Shown: positions 25,417-37,029, counted from the first letter of the stretch. The stretch: 64,000 bases of DNA from Henckelia pumila (GCF_033568475.1 NC_133123.1:23112622-23176621), one strand, 5' to 3'. The notes: generated from the sequence alone by a model not told the origin. Program-made: numbers and translations.

Positions 25417-26325
25417 ACACCTCCCATGGCCTGTACCATTTTGCCAATTCTGTTTTTAATACATGCAATCAGTACTGGTTTATTCGTTCAGATTTTAAAA
25501 ACTTTAAACCATGTTTGGGTATGACGACTTAAGATATGTAGCATGGTTTCTTTTTTTCACTATTTCAATTTTGGATGTCCAACTATTGATGACATGGAAT
25601 GTGATAATTTCCCAATTTGTCTTGAATAGTTTCTAGCTTATGAGTAATGAACTTTGGTGCACAAATTGTCGGGATATCGAATTCCTCGCTTTGTAAGTTT
25701 TCTAAACTTGGAAAATGTCGAATAATTGCTCTAATGTTGAAATCACTCGTCTTGTTTTTCTTTAAACACGTCCGAGGAACCTAGCTGATAATATCGAAAA
25801 TGCGAATAATAGCTCGTGTTAAGTTACCGGTTATCTTTGTATGTTCCCCTTTATTCTTTCTGTTTTCTTTATCAACACTTTACAACAGAAATTATGATCA
25901 AAATTGACTTGAAGAATTCTATTTATAGCAAAAAAAACTAGCAATTCCTGAAAAGGCGAGAAGATACTTTAGGGATTTCATCTTTAATAATAATAGTAAT
26001 TCCTATCATCAGTCATTAACTTGAATGACTTCAATTTTCTATGTTGAATTTATCTCAATGACACGAAATCCTTTTTAAACGGTATTATTGATATGAAATG
26101 CATTGCGAAAGTTAAATCAATTATTGTAACACGAGATCATGTATAAAACCCAAATCTTTATTATAAGTGTCCTATCAAATTCCCCCAGTAATTGCATTCT
26201 TGTTTCTTTACCAATACACAAACAAAAACATTCTTAAAGGGAAGAAACTGATGCAGCCACATAACATTCCAAGTGAGGTAAAATCTGTACCATCGAGTAT
26301 CTACAACTAATTCTTCCAAAAATCA
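25417..26325. other. Region between convergent RPS20 and epimerase genes
   Basis: It should hold the 3' UTR of RPS20 at its left and of the epimerase gene at its right (about 26210-26325, read on the minus strand). Otherwise AT-rich, with no recognisable repeat or gene. Confidence 0.5.
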
Positions 26326-27582
26326 TCAAGAATGCAGCTCCTTCCCGTACCCAGAATCATAATATTCCAGGTACCAATCAACAAACTTCTTCAGCCCCGA
26401 CTCCAAATCCGTTTTCGGTCTATACCCAAGCTCCCTCCTGGCATAACTGATATCAGCATGTGTGAACGAAATGTCGCCGTTTACCGGCAATGGCTGAACC
26501 TTCTTCTTTGCCTTAACCTTCAACAATCTCTCCAATGTCCGAACTAGCTTCTTGACAGTAACTGGAGACGTGTTCCCGAGATTAAACACGCGTAGTTGTG
26601 CCTTCCCCTTCTTCTTCCCTCCGCTCCCTGTACTCTTTTCTGCAGTATCCAATGCAGCCAAACAACCCTTTACTATATCATCAATGTAGGTGAAATCTCT
26701 TGCCACAGTTTCTTGATTCCGCCCTTCGAATATTGTTATGGGAGTCCTTTCTAGTATGTCCTTTGTGAAGAAGAAGTAAGCCATGTCCGGACGCCCCCAT
26801 GGTCCATAAACTGTGAAGAATCTGAGTCCAGTAATAGAAAGGCCGTAGATATGGTTATACGCGTGTGCGATTTCTTCCCCGGATTTCTTTGTCGCCGCGT
26901 ATAAGCTCGCGGGTTGATCCGTCCTATCGGTTTCTGCGAATGGTTTCTTGGAATTTAGCCCATAAACCGAACTTGATGAAGCCCAGATGATCGCCGGTTG
27001 AGGATTCGCTGATTTGCAGGCTTCGAGAATGGCCACGAATCCAGCGACATTGCTGTGGATGTACGAGGTTGGATTCTCCAAGCCATAACGAACCCCAGCT
27101 TGAGCAGCCAGATGCATGACGTGCGTGAATTCCACTGTTTCCAAGAGTCTTTTCAACAGATTTGAATCGTTGATGTCTCCTTCTACAACGAAGATTCCCA
27201 TGTCGACTAGTCTTTCTTGGCGAGCTCTTTTGAGCGAAGGATCGTAGTAATGATTGAAGTTGTCGAGTCCCACGACGCCGTCTCCACGTAGCTTCAGCGC
27301 GGCGGAGACGTGGGATCCGATGAACCCGGCGGCGCCGGTCACGAGGACGGTGAAATGGCCGGTTTCTTGGAGTGGTTTGGCCGACATTCTCACCCTTTCT
27401 ACCCATTTCCGGCCACCCCAACGGTTGCCGATTCGAATTTCGCCGGAGATATGTCCCGAAAATCGCGAACCGCGGGTGCTCAAGAAGATGATTAATGCGG
27501 CGAAGAGTGTTGCCCAAGAAACGTACTTCCTGACAGAGTATCTTGGCAATCTGCGGTGAAGAGATGGGAGCCTGTCTACCAT
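26326..27582 (-). CDS. GAE: UDP-glucuronate 4-epimerase (GAE)
   Basis: Interconverts UDP-glucuronate and UDP-galacturonate, the precursor of pectin, in the Golgi lumen. It is intronless, 418 residues, the usual length of the plant family. It has a short basic N-terminus and one hydrophobic segment (about residues 20-36, YVSWATLFAALIIFLST), giving a type II Golgi membrane protein. A Rossmann short-chain dehydrogenase/epimerase domain follows: glycine motif GAAGFIG (residues 83-89), HLAAQAGVRY, WASSSSVYG with the catalytic Ser, and the catalytic YAATK (Y228, K232). Near the C-terminus are RVFNLGNTSPV and LGYRPKTDLESGLKKFV. A Gly/Lys-rich insert (GSGGKKKGK, near residue 315) is usual for plant GAEs. 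The start is the first ATG of the frame. Which GAE paralogue it is cannot be decided here. Confidence 0.95.
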   Translation of the reverse strand: MVDRLPSLHRRLPRYSVRKYVSWATLFAALIIFLSTRGSRFSGHISGEIRIGNRWGGRKWVERVRMSAKPLQETGHFTVLVTGAAGFIGSHVSAALKLRGDGVVGLDNFNHYYDPSLKRARQERLVDMGIFVVEGDINDSNLLKRLLETVEFTHVMHLAAQAGVRYGLENPTSYIHSNVAGFVAILEACKSANPQPAIIWASSSSVYGLNSKKPFAETDRTDQPASLYAATKKSGEEIAHAYNHIYGLSITGLRFFTVYGPWGRPDMAYFFFTKDILERTPITIFEGRNQETVARDFTYIDDIVKGCLAALDTAEKSTGSGGKKKGKAQLRVFNLGNTSPVTVKKLVRTLERLLKVKAKKKVQPLPVNGDISFTHADISYARRELGYRPKTDLESGLKKFVDWYLEYYDSGYGKELHS

Positions 27583-28114
27583 CTTAATTTCAGTGCTGAT
27601 TTCTTGGATTTGTTATTGGAAGTCAGCTTTCATGGCAAAGTGTCGATTCAAGATTTCAGAATGAAGAATGGTGGCGGCGGCTGAGGAGGTGGCTGAGGAG
27701 ACGGCGGTTGATGATGCGAAGAGAGTAAAGAGCAAACGAGCGCAAAAAAAAATGGCTTTGTGATTATCTTTGTATTTCTCAAAATGAATTTCGTGTGTGT
27801 GTATATATATATTGGGTGTGTGTGTGTGTGTGTGTTTATGTGTTAGTGTGAATATTATTTATATTATTTTCGAATTGAAAAGCAAAATTAGGATATGGAG
27901 TTTATTTATAATAAATAAATGGACGTGTCATACATGCAATTGTTGGGGTAGACGATTTTAAGACCTCTCATATAAACATGCATGTAATGTTTATAAAAAG
28001 GTTCACAAGGGAATCACAGGGATTAACATACGATTTCATGAAGGAATTGCGATTCTTCTTTGGGTAAATCAGGAGATGGAATTGAAGACGTCAATAAAGG
28101 CAAAGGATCAATAT
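27583..28114. other. Epimerase upstream region with (TG)n microsatellite
   Basis: Promoter and 5' UTR of the epimerase gene (read on the minus strand). A compound (TG)n/(TA)n repeat runs from about 27793 to 27836. No further gene. Confidence 0.5.
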
Positions 28115-28246
28115 ATAAGTATGTGTGTGCGTGTGGGCGTGCGTATCATATATGTGTTTTTACTATGCAATACGACGCGTATAAGTATGTGTGTGCGTGT
28201 GGGCGTGCGTATCATATATGTGTCTTTACTATGCAATACGACGCGT
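28115..28246 (+). repeat. Two-copy tandem repeat, 66-bp unit
   Basis: 28115-28180 and 28181-28246 are identical except for one base (TGTTTTTAC versus TGTCTTTAC). The unit starts ATAAGTATGTGTGTGCG and ends ATACGACGCGT. The near-identity points to a recent duplication. Confidence 0.9.
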
Positions 28247-28437
28247 GTAATTTTTTGAAATTTTTTTATAATTTATAATAATCGATTCCAAAATAGAGAG
28301 ATGAGGCTAGCTCTTTGTCGGTTTACAAAATGACAGTATATATATATATATATATGATATGTTTAGGTTCTCTTTGGAGTTGCATGTTGACTAAAACACT
28401 AGATACTAAGTATAAGTAGTAACTTCACTATATAAAC

Positions 28438-28493
<56 letters not shown>

Positions 28494-29061
28494 CACTCAT
28501 AGTGATATTATACATATATATCATTTAATCATCTCATCTTACGAATCAAACAATGTCTTAAATTTTATGATTAACAACGTGTATTATGCATATACTATAT
28601 GACACAATATAGCATAATTGCGATTTGTGTCTAATGAAACCATTTATAGATTCATGTGTAAAACTATTATACAAAAAAGAACGTGGTAGATTAATGGATA
28701 TTTAAATTCACACTATCATGGAGGCTTAATCGGTTATTGACATCCTATGATACGGGTATTACTTACAAATTTGATAGTTATCACTTATCATTGTTTCAAA
28801 TATATCATGCTCTTGTTTGCTTTTACATTAAAAATAATAATAATTTGAAAAATAATGAATTATGGATTTATATTGAGGCCAATTGGTACAAGTAACCCAA
28901 CTATTTCCTCCAAATGAGGAAATTTTGGATAAGAAGGAATATACACGTGCCCGTTAACAAGCTCTGTGCTTGCATACACTTGTAAGGTCTCTCAATTTTT
29001 TTGCAGCATCAAAACATTTCGTTTAATTTATGCGATTATCTAACATCTAATCGCTTTTGTA

Positions 29062-29125
<64 letters not shown>

Positions 29126-29913
29126 TATAGCAATAATTATGTTTGAGAGAGCGATTGAAATATATGACGATGTAGGGTAAATGTCTATTCCTACCATTGA
29201 TGTCAGAGCTAAGGGAGATATTCAAAAAATATTTTTGATTGAAGAATATTGGCATTAAATTCTGCTTCACATCAATTTTATGTCCACTATTTTATTTCAA
29301 ATCATTTTTCTTTCTTTCTTTGTTTACGTAGAATGTGATTTCATTATTCTATTCAATAATAAAATTTTATCGAATTAAAATTAAACGAATTTTAAAGAAG
29401 TTATTCACGTTCTATTATCGAATTTTTTTTTAATTATTAAACTGCACGTTCGTTTAAGTTTTTTTTTAAATAATTCTATAGATCTTTCGCTCGTGTGTCT
29501 TCGGTGTAATATTGTAGACTTAGCCCATTTGCGCCCTGTGACCCTAATTTGAGCCCACAATTCCATTCGTCCCAATTATTTATTTACATTAAAAGCCCAT
29601 TTCTGACATATATGGAATTCCACATTATATTCAGCCAAAAAATAATGTGGTGGCGCGTGTAACCACGCGCAACCATTTATGGTGATTATTTTTTATTTTT
29701 TTTTGGAAATATATTTTATGGTGACTTCCAACTTTTGTTTTGTATAAATGTTTGTGTGAACGTCTTATAAAAAAAACATATTGAGAGTAAAATCATCTAT
29801 CATGACAAGCTCGGAATAACATTTTTTTATTTTTTTATTTTTTATACAATATTTTGATTGACTAATTATTATATAATCCTTTAATCTGTTTTAATTTTCG
29901 ATTGTGAGATTTA
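28247..29913. other. AT-rich intergenic region with (TA)n microsatellites
   Basis: Contains (TA)n tracts at about 28442-28490 and 29063-29121, and an imperfect dyad GCGCGTGTAACCACGCGC near 29653. No coding signal. Confidence 0.6.
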
Positions 29914-30253
29914 TGGAGTGTTTGCAATCATTAAAAAATATGATTGTTAGATTTTGGCTTAAACAAATCATTTTTGTATGTTTCTGAAACCTAGATTGTG
30001 TGTTAGCTTATGCTTAACTTAATTGAAATTCAAAAGCTAGTCATGTGGTGATTATGATTCTCCAAAAGTAATTCTAATAAGAAGGTCATTGTTAAAATCA
30101 CTCTAATCATTTATTTATCAAACATTACCAAACTTTGATTTTTAGATTTTCACATTTGTTTCCAAACACTACCAACTTTTGATTTTTCTTAACTTTTTTA
30201 TAATATATAAATTAATTACTTTTACAAAAGCACAATCTATTGCAAACACTCCC
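29914..30253. mobile_element. Tourist-like (PIF/Harbinger) MITE, 340 bp
   Basis: Ends are TGGAGTGTTTGCAAT at the left and the complement of GGGAGTGTTTGCAAT at the right, 14 of 15 matching. The TSD TTA is at 29911-29913 and 30254-30256. Non-coding. Confidence 0.8.
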
Positions 30254-30599
30254 TTATATTGTTGGCCTACAATCGCTTGTATATTTTTAAATTCGAACTA
30301 AAAGTTGGATTGAAATAACATTGCAAGTTAGACCAATTACAAATGTACTGACAAAATGTTATTTGAACTAAAATTGGTTTTCAAACATGCTTATTACATA
30401 CCATTTTTAACTTCTTTGTGTGTCATTTATTTATGACTTTATATCCTTAATGAGTTTTGAATTATCATAAGGATTAAGGATCCAAATATATGGATATAAA
30501 TGAAAGACTAGCGATTATTTTTTTAAAAAAATATTGAAATATGATTTAATCCGCATCAATGATTTAATATAACAAACTTTGTAAACTCATTCGTTTAAA

Positions 30600-30765
30600 A
30601 ACAAGTATCTTGTGAGATATATAGTGTCACAAATTTATATTCATGATATGTGTCAATATCAATATAAAATTTAATGATTTTTCATTAGTCGGATAGAATC
30701 AGAGATACATCTTACTAAATTAATTCATAAGAAAGTCTCATTATAATTTTCGTGTGAATTTAAGG
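30600..30765. repeat. Diverged copy of the TGAGACGG repeat family
   Basis: AAGTATCTTGTGAGATATATAG and the following TCATTAGTCGGAT...AAGTCTCATTA resemble, with many changes, the better copies at 52184-52345 and 63529-63690. Confidence 0.4.
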
Positions 30766-31132
30766 TTGATTGTGCCACATTATATTTTTCTTATTTTGAA
30801 ATAGACAATGGTTTCAAATGTGTCCGACGATGATCAGTTTTAGAGTATATGTTTTAAATACTTTTTATCATATCAATCCGAAAATTCATATTCGAAGTAT
30901 ATACAAAACACACGTACTAATATTTCGACATATTTCTATATTTAAAAATTTTCAGCTGTTACCAATGATGTCCAACTCGTTCTCGACCACAAGAATCCGG
31001 TGCCGTATTTTAGTGATGCGAAAAATATAAAAAGACACAACTAAAACCCAGTACCGAGTTTTAGTGGTTCGGACGAGGTGGACAGGAATTGTTGGACAGC
31101 TTAAAACTTCTCTCTCTATATTACATATTATA
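30766..31132. other. Intergenic DNA without recognised features
   Basis: AT-rich. It contains GTACCGAGTTTTAGTGGTTCGG-like sequence near 31050 that also occurs as GTGCCGTATTTTAGTG near 31000, a weak local duplication. Nothing else seen. Confidence 0.4.
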
Positions 31133-31336
31133 TCTCTACTATTTTATAATAGTTGAGGGTATTAGAAAAACTGTTTTTGGTGTGGAATGAACATACCAAA
31201 AATTCTTTCCCATTTTTCCCTTCTCTTAAGCAAATTTATACAAAACTTGTCCACTAAAAAAAACTCAACAACCGTAAAAAAATAAAAAAAATACATAATT
31301 ATTTTATAAAATTGGATTTTCGATCCACAAGTTTTA

Positions 31337-31398
<62 letters not shown>

Positions 31399-31661
31399 TA
31401 TACACGCAACACGTGTGCTGAGATGACTATTATTATATTAAATATGAGGGAGGATTTGGTACGTTGGTATGACCTCCTTTATGTTTTTTGTTCTTTGATA
31501 ACTATTAATTACACAAATGTCACTTTCACTATATTTTTTTGTTCTTTTATAGATATTTATTTACAAAAATGTCATTTTTTTTATTGACTGTTTATTATTA
31601 CTTTTTTTATTTTCAAATTAAAAAATGAACAATAGAAGGCATCGCGTGCGTCCGGGTCTAG
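31133..31661 (+). mobile_element. Candidate non-autonomous Helitron (529 bp)
   Basis: It starts TCTCTACTATTTTATAATAG after an A and ends GGGTCTAG before a T: the TC...CTAG ends and A/T insertion site expected of Helitrons. CATCGCGTGCG just before the end could be a degenerate 3' hairpin. A second copy of the 5' end is at 52462. A long (TA)n run (about 31329-31394) lies inside. There are no coding domains. Confidence 0.5.
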
Positions 31662-31684
31662 TTGTCTATTATAGGTCATGACTA

Positions 31685-32318
31685 GATCACGTTTGGGAAC
31701 AGTAGATTTTTATTTTAAAAAATGTTTTTTTAAATTTGCTTTTAAAAGTGTTTTTTTTAATAAAAGTTGTAGTATTTTTGTGTTTGGGTAAACAAGTGAA
31801 AAACACTTATTTAATTGATGAATGTGTTTGGATGAATACTATTTGTAGAGCTTTTTTACTAATATATATTTATATTAAATTTATAAACAATCTAAAAATA
31901 TAATAAAATTAAGAATAACACAATAAATCGATAAATCATAACAATTATTCATAAATATTGAAAATCCAAGAAACATCAAAACGAAAACAACAATTCGAAT
32001 GAATGAATATAAAAAAATTGAAGTATAGAATTTACCTTGTTTTTTTCTTGGTACTTTTGATCGGCAGATTAGAAGAAGAAAAATTTTGTGCCGGATGAAA
32101 TATTGGATGTTAAGGTTAATAGTAGAAATAAAAATTATAAAAGCACTTAAAAAAGTCACATTTTTGGGCTTCTAAAAAAGCCCTAATTATAGCTTAATTA
32201 AGTGCTTTTTAAAGCAATTAGAAGTCCATCCAAACACTAACATAATCACAAAATTGCTCTTTTTTAAAAAAAATAAATAAATATTTTTCCTAAATTATCT
32301 ACTGCTTCTAAACGACTC
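31685..32318. mobile_element. Probable PIF/Harbinger-type non-autonomous element (about 634 bp)
   Basis: Inverted ends GATCACGTTTGGGAACAGTAGA (left) and the complement of GAGTCGTTTAGAAGCAGTAGA (right) are about 80 percent alike. The right flank is TTA and the left flank CTA, a possible decayed 3-bp TSD. No transposase. Confidence 0.55.
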
Positions 32319-32865
32319 TTAATAAAACTCTCACATTATGGTAATCAACCTATAGCTTATAATTGTATAAATTTAAAAACACATATAACGTGATTTGGAT
32401 AAGTCGATATTAACACAAGGGCATTGCCGGTTGAGATCCGAAAGCCTCGATTCATTTGGGGACAAATGGTTAATATATTTAGACAAGGATCCCACGACCT
32501 CAAATACTTCAAGACATTTAGATTTAGCGTAAAAAGGTGACGACAACAATAAACCTTAAACACTTCATGAGACCTAATATACCGCACTGAAAGTAAAAAA
32601 CTCACGACTTCTATAAACATTTTCGCATAGCATAAACAAAATACAAACTTTTTTTTTATCCCACCAAATAAGAAAATATCATTTAAAAAAAAATGTCGCT
32701 GGCCAACAACAAGAGTGTGAGGCGGTGAGGCCCACACCCTCACACGCTCGAACATAAAATGTGTCTTCCCCTCTACCTCTTTCTCCTCTAGGAAAAATGT
32801 CATGTAGTGAAACGAAATGATGGGTTTTTTTTAAACCTCAGCTTCTTTGGTTCAAGAAGACCACC
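32319..32865. other. Intergenic DNA without recognised features
   Basis: A minus-strand open frame of 148 codons (32357-32803) has no domain I recognise and overlaps low-complexity A/T runs. I treat the region as non-coding. Confidence 0.4.
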
Positions 32866-33139
32866 TAGACTTGACAAAACGGATTGGCTCGGTGAGCCGT
32901 CCTGCAACCTACATCAACCCATCCTTGACGGTGCTAGACAGGCTGATCAGCTATTTGAGTGAGACAAGAATTTATCGACTCAAACCATTTATTAGGTTGT
33001 ACCCTTTGTGACAAACCAACTTTACGGACCTCTTCAATTTTTTGTTATATTACGCTGGTCGAAGCGAGTTGGCCCACAGTCAATCACTTGGTGGGACGGT
33101 CCGCTATTTGATCAACTCAAATCTATTTCGACGGCTCTA
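32866..33139. mobile_element. hAT-like MITE, TAGAGNNGTCAAA family, copy 1 (diverged)
   Basis: The left end TAGACTTGACAAAACGGA and the right end TTTCGACGGCTCTA are inverted. The interior has CAACCCATCC, TTGGCCCAC and GGTGGGACGG blocks shared with the copy at 46745-47066. No clear target duplication remains. Confidence 0.55.
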
Positions 33140-34317
33140 TCTCCAAAATGATTGGTAGCGCGTGCCAAACGAGGTAAACCATCCGGTTGCGTTGCGCGCG
33201 TGGTTCATTCTGACACATGTCCAGCCAAAGATAAAACAACTCCTCACATAAAGTGAACACAAAATGCGTAAGGAGACATGTGGGCCATTGTAGAGAGCCC
33301 AATAAGGAGAGCTTATGACTTTTAGATTGGGTTTATTAGTGGGCCCACAAATCACTATCGCACTGAGCTGTGCAGGTGGGTCCATTTGTCTCATCTCAGC
33401 ATAATTGAGGGGCAGCGCCATTCACTCCGTGATTAACTTACTTCCTATATTTATTTATATTCTCATAAATTATAATTACTTCTTCTTTCGTCCTTCTCTC
33501 GAAATATTTTGTTCACCAAATATAATGTGTATTAATCAATATTTATTTTATTTGAATTTGTTTTTTCAAGTTTTAGTGACCATATATTTGCCGAGCAACG
33601 ATCCGCTTTATTAAAAAAAAAATGTTTTTTGTCAAACGTCCTTATATGAATTTATCTTTGATATAGTTTGATCTACAAATATTTACAATGAAAATATTTT
33701 CGATATAAAAAATAATTTTTTTATAATTAAGACAGAAAGAAGATTTATTTGACAAAATTCACACACAATATCGTCTAAAGAGTTTTTGTGTAACCAAAAA
33801 TAGAGCTATTAATTCCTACATATTTCAATGTGCAAAATTATCTCTTGATATTTTATTTTAAATTTGAGTTTTCTGTTTTAAAAAAAAAAACCTATGTCGT
33901 TGGCAAGATAATTTATTTATTCCGCAAAATATTCATTTCATTTAAAATTTTCTAGATTAGAATATTTTTTTACCAATGTCATGCATAAGAAACATATTTT
34001 TCTCGATACATATATTATATATTACGTATACAAAAATATTGATGCAAGAGGTATAAGAAATATGTTATAACTTATAACCAAATTTATGCATTTTACCAAT
34101 TGTTTATATATTGATTAGTTCATTGTAATTTTATAATTTTTATTGTGATCAAAGTAATATTTTGTTGGTTGAATTCGATTCGCACAATTAATTATGTAAC
34201 ATTAAATATCATAAAGTTTGTTGTTCACACGTACCAGCTATTCAATTTTTCAAAGTAAAGAACAGCGGTCTGTAGGAAGTGAAATTACATAATTACCCCT
34301 ATCCTTTCTCTCGCTTT
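33140..34317. other. Intergenic AT-rich DNA without recognised features
   Basis: No coding signal, no RNA gene and no terminal repeats could be made out. Confidence 0.4.
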
Positions 34318-34430
34318 TTTCCCGCCAAAAACTTCAGCTGCAATTCGGGATACGACAGCAGAGAGAGACCATGGAGACGGGGCCGTCTTCTTCTCAGTCG
34401 ATATATTATATGCACAAATTATATTTTTAA
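34318..34430 (+). promoter_or_regulatory. Orphan E2F-type site followed by a truncated gene start
   Basis: TTTCCCGCCAAAA (34318-34330) is a textbook plant E2F binding site as found in DNA-replication and cell-cycle genes. It is followed by a leader-like stretch and an ATG in good context (GAGACCATGG, 34371) opening METGPSSSQS. The frame then runs into AT-rich sequence and stops at 34430 with no splice donor at the break. It looks like the 5' end of a cell-cycle gene whose remainder is gone. I do not recognise the gene. Confidence 0.45.
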
Positions 34431-34817
34431 AATTTATATTTCTTTTTTTAAAATTCACGAATTTAATCAGTAAATTAAAATAAAATTAATCTGTACATGC
34501 ATGCATAAAAAAAATTTGCGTTAAGATTAATATGTTTTTTCACCATAAATTATTTAAAATTTTCCAAACAATAATTTTAGGAAACATTGATAAAGTAAAA
34601 CAAAAATTATAAAATTTTGTACAATGCTAATTTAGATTATCATTAATTTTTATTATATGGCAATAGATCTCGAGTTTTGGTTACGAAGCCGAAGATTCAA
34701 TTCAGGAAAGCTAAAATCGTTCAGAAAAAAAAATTGTTATTGCAAATTTAAAGGATATCATACTACCACTAGAAAAAGTTGAAAGGAGACCGATGCAAAC
34801 GTGGCCCGTTGACTCGT

Positions 34818-35117
34818 TAGAAGTGTCAAAACTGACTAAGTTCATCGAGTTAGCCGCTCGCCGTGTAAAATAAGTTGATTGGGTTGACAATTTCCCAACC
34901 ACGGTCCCGGCCCGCGTAATGAGGGGTTGCGGGTCAACCCGTCAAATAACATATAACTCGGTGAAGTTGGTCACTTGGTCTGTTTCGCTACCTAAAATAA
35001 GTAGTTGTGTTGGTATTTTCTCAACTCGTCTAAAAAGAAGGTCGCCCCGTATAATCATAGGTTACGAGGGGTTATGAGTTGGCCGATCATGTCCTGCTAG
35101 CCATTTTGATATCTCTA
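34818..35117. mobile_element. hAT-like MITE, TAGAGNNGTCAAA family, copy 2
   Basis: The left end TAGAAGTGTCAAAACTGACT and the right end GCCATTTTGATATCTCTA are inverted with few mismatches. The interior carries GGGTCAACCCGTC and GAGTTGGCCGATC blocks of the family. Confidence 0.6.
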
Positions 35118-35192
35118 GAGTCCGTCTATGTTTGTTCGTAATTTGATTTTTGTCAATTTTGTGGTCACAGTGTAAATAACGGCTTAGTATAT

Positions 35193-35335
35193 GCCGTCCG
35201 CAGGGCACTACTCTGCGGGTGACGTGTAATCCCATGATTAGTAAAAGTTAGTGGGTCCCACGTAGGGCCCATTGATTTTAACCAATCATGAACCACCACG
35301 TCACCTGCAGGGCACTATCCTGCGGGTAACATCGA
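35193..35335. mobile_element. Palindromic MITE (GATTTTAACCAATCATG family), copy 1
   Basis: Two arms of about 65 bp are inverted repeats of each other: CGCAGGGCAC...CTGCGGGTGACGTG and CACGTCACCTGCAGGGCACTATCC, with CCCATGATTAGT / AACCAATCATG nearer the centre. A second copy is at 62784-62897. Confidence 0.6.
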
Positions 35336-35654
35336 CTCAACCGTAAATAACTATGATCGCGTCAATAGTTTCAAAAATATTTAGATTTATATATAATTTA
35401 AATATACAAGGTAATTATGAAAAATATATCATATAAAGGATTAATAAATTTATGATATTTATTTTATTATTATTATTATTTATACTTTTTAGAACATATA
35501 TTTCCCGAGACACTAACGAACCTTTTTTTAACCAACTGGGGCTTTACCACCATGAAATAATCACGTGACTTTATGGTATTGTTTTCTCAAAAGATGTTTC
35601 CGTAATCACGTGACTTTTAATGCTTTTGCATTTAATTTCGTGGGAAAAAAATGA
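35336..35654. other. Intergenic AT-rich DNA
   Basis: Contains AATCACGTGACTTTA twice (about 35560 and 35607), each with an intact CACGTG G-box. No gene. Confidence 0.4.
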
Positions 35655-35863
35655 GCAATGCTACATGTACAACTATATTTGTATAATAATTTTTATACCA
35701 CAGAGAATTCAATACAAAATTTTAATTTATCAAATTTCACGATACATTGAATGCAAAATCTCACGATATCATATCAAAATCTCACGAGATAATAGCAAAA
35801 TATCACGACATAGTTGTTGTAAATATCGTTGTACGATATATTGGTTGTACCTATAGCATTATT
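35655..35863. mobile_element. Short MITE (AATGCTACATGTACAAC family), copy 1
   Basis: The left end GCAATGCTACATGTACAAC and the right end GTTGTACCTATAGCATT are inverted. ATCTCACGAGAT-like subrepeats (TATCACGA, CTCACGATATC) lie inside. A second, inverted copy is at about 58858-59042. Confidence 0.55.
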
Positions 35864-36343
35864 CAAAAAAAATATAGGGCAACATTTCGTGTTACATTAA
35901 TAATTAATTTTCATGATTAAAGTTTCTATATGTTTTTAAAATTTTATAAATATTATTTAGTTAGAAACACGATTACAATTGATACACATGACAATCAGTT
36001 GTTAATGTAAAAAATAATGTTAATATCAATCACATTGATAGTGATTTATGAATTCGCGGTCCGCCGATGCGTTGAAGTTTACCACTTAACTTAAACTGAT
36101 TATCGATATGGAGTCTTAAAGCTAAGATAAGTAATATATGATAAAATGATAAGTGAAGTGCGAAATCTTCGAAAATATAGATTAATAGATATGACAAGTA
36201 CGGAAAAAAGACAATCAGCTAATACAAGTGTAGTTAGGAAGCTAAGTATTTCTCACCATTTAAGGAAAATAATGGGCCAAGTAAAAAACAAACAAATAAG
36301 GGTCGCATTCAATTTAATGCTATGCGAAAATTCATACAAGCTT

Positions 36344-36545
36344 TTGTTGAAAATATGCACATATCGAATGACTTGCAATTTATTTGAGGTTAATATTTTA
36401 AATTTTGAGATAAAAATAATATTTAATAGTTGTGTGTAAGACTATGTGTACAACACTATGTACACATAGCATTTTCCTTGTTGAAAATATGTACATATCG
36501 AATTACTTGCAATTTATTTGAGGTTAATATTTTAAATTTGATATG
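36344..36545 (+). repeat. Direct duplication of about 65 bp
   Basis: TTGTTGAAAATATGCACATATCGAATGACTTG... (36344) recurs with a few changes at about 36479, with the same TTTATTTGAGGTTAATATTT tail. Between them is a dyad around GTGTACAAC/TGTACACATAG (36440-36470). Confidence 0.75.
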
Positions 36546-37019
36546 ATATTTCCAATTCGAGACCAGTCGTAACAAATTGTTCTAAGAAATTTTAATTTTA
36601 TGTAAGGTATTGCGTGTATTTTTAAGCTTATAGCAAGATGTAAAACGATTCTAAAAAATCATTAATAAGTGTAGATAATATTTATGCTCCAGCTTTTTTC
36701 TTTATTGCCCTGAAAAAAGATCCCTCAAACCCAAAAAATCCACAACCCAAACGTTAAAAACACAACATAAAAAGCAAAATAAAGTTTACGAGTAAAAAAT
36801 AAATAAATAAAAACTATTCAAATAAATAAAATAAAAAGAAAAAGGGTATTCTAAAATAGTACACCAAAATAAAAGCAAGTGACCATCTCAAGGCTTCGAA
36901 TACGTAAATTAGATGAAAAAATAAATTTGTAACTTCCAAACATTAAATATATATATATATATTGTATATAATTGGAAAAATGGTCACTGGAAATTAATCC
37001 GAGTTATACGAGAGCTGGT
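36546..37019. other. Upstream region of the EXORDIUM-like gene
   Basis: AT-rich. A short (TA)n run is at 36949-36962. No further gene. Confidence 0.4.
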
Positions 37020-37029
37020 ACTATATAAC
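37020..37029 (+). promoter_or_regulatory. TATA box of the EXORDIUM-like gene
   Basis: ACTATATAAC lies 53-62 bp before the ATG, followed by a C/A-rich leader. This is a typical distance for a plant core promoter with a short 5' UTR. Confidence 0.65.

Noticed and set aside
28115-28246. CRISPR-like direct repeat
   Set aside because: Only two adjacent units without spacers in a plant nuclear context; a plain tandem duplication.
29063-29121. Frames encoding Tyr-Ile repeats
   Set aside because: They come from (TA)n microsatellites at 29063 and 31329 and are not genes.
32357-32803. 148-codon minus-strand frame
   Set aside because: No recognised domain, no promoter or splice context, and it runs through poly-A/T tracts.
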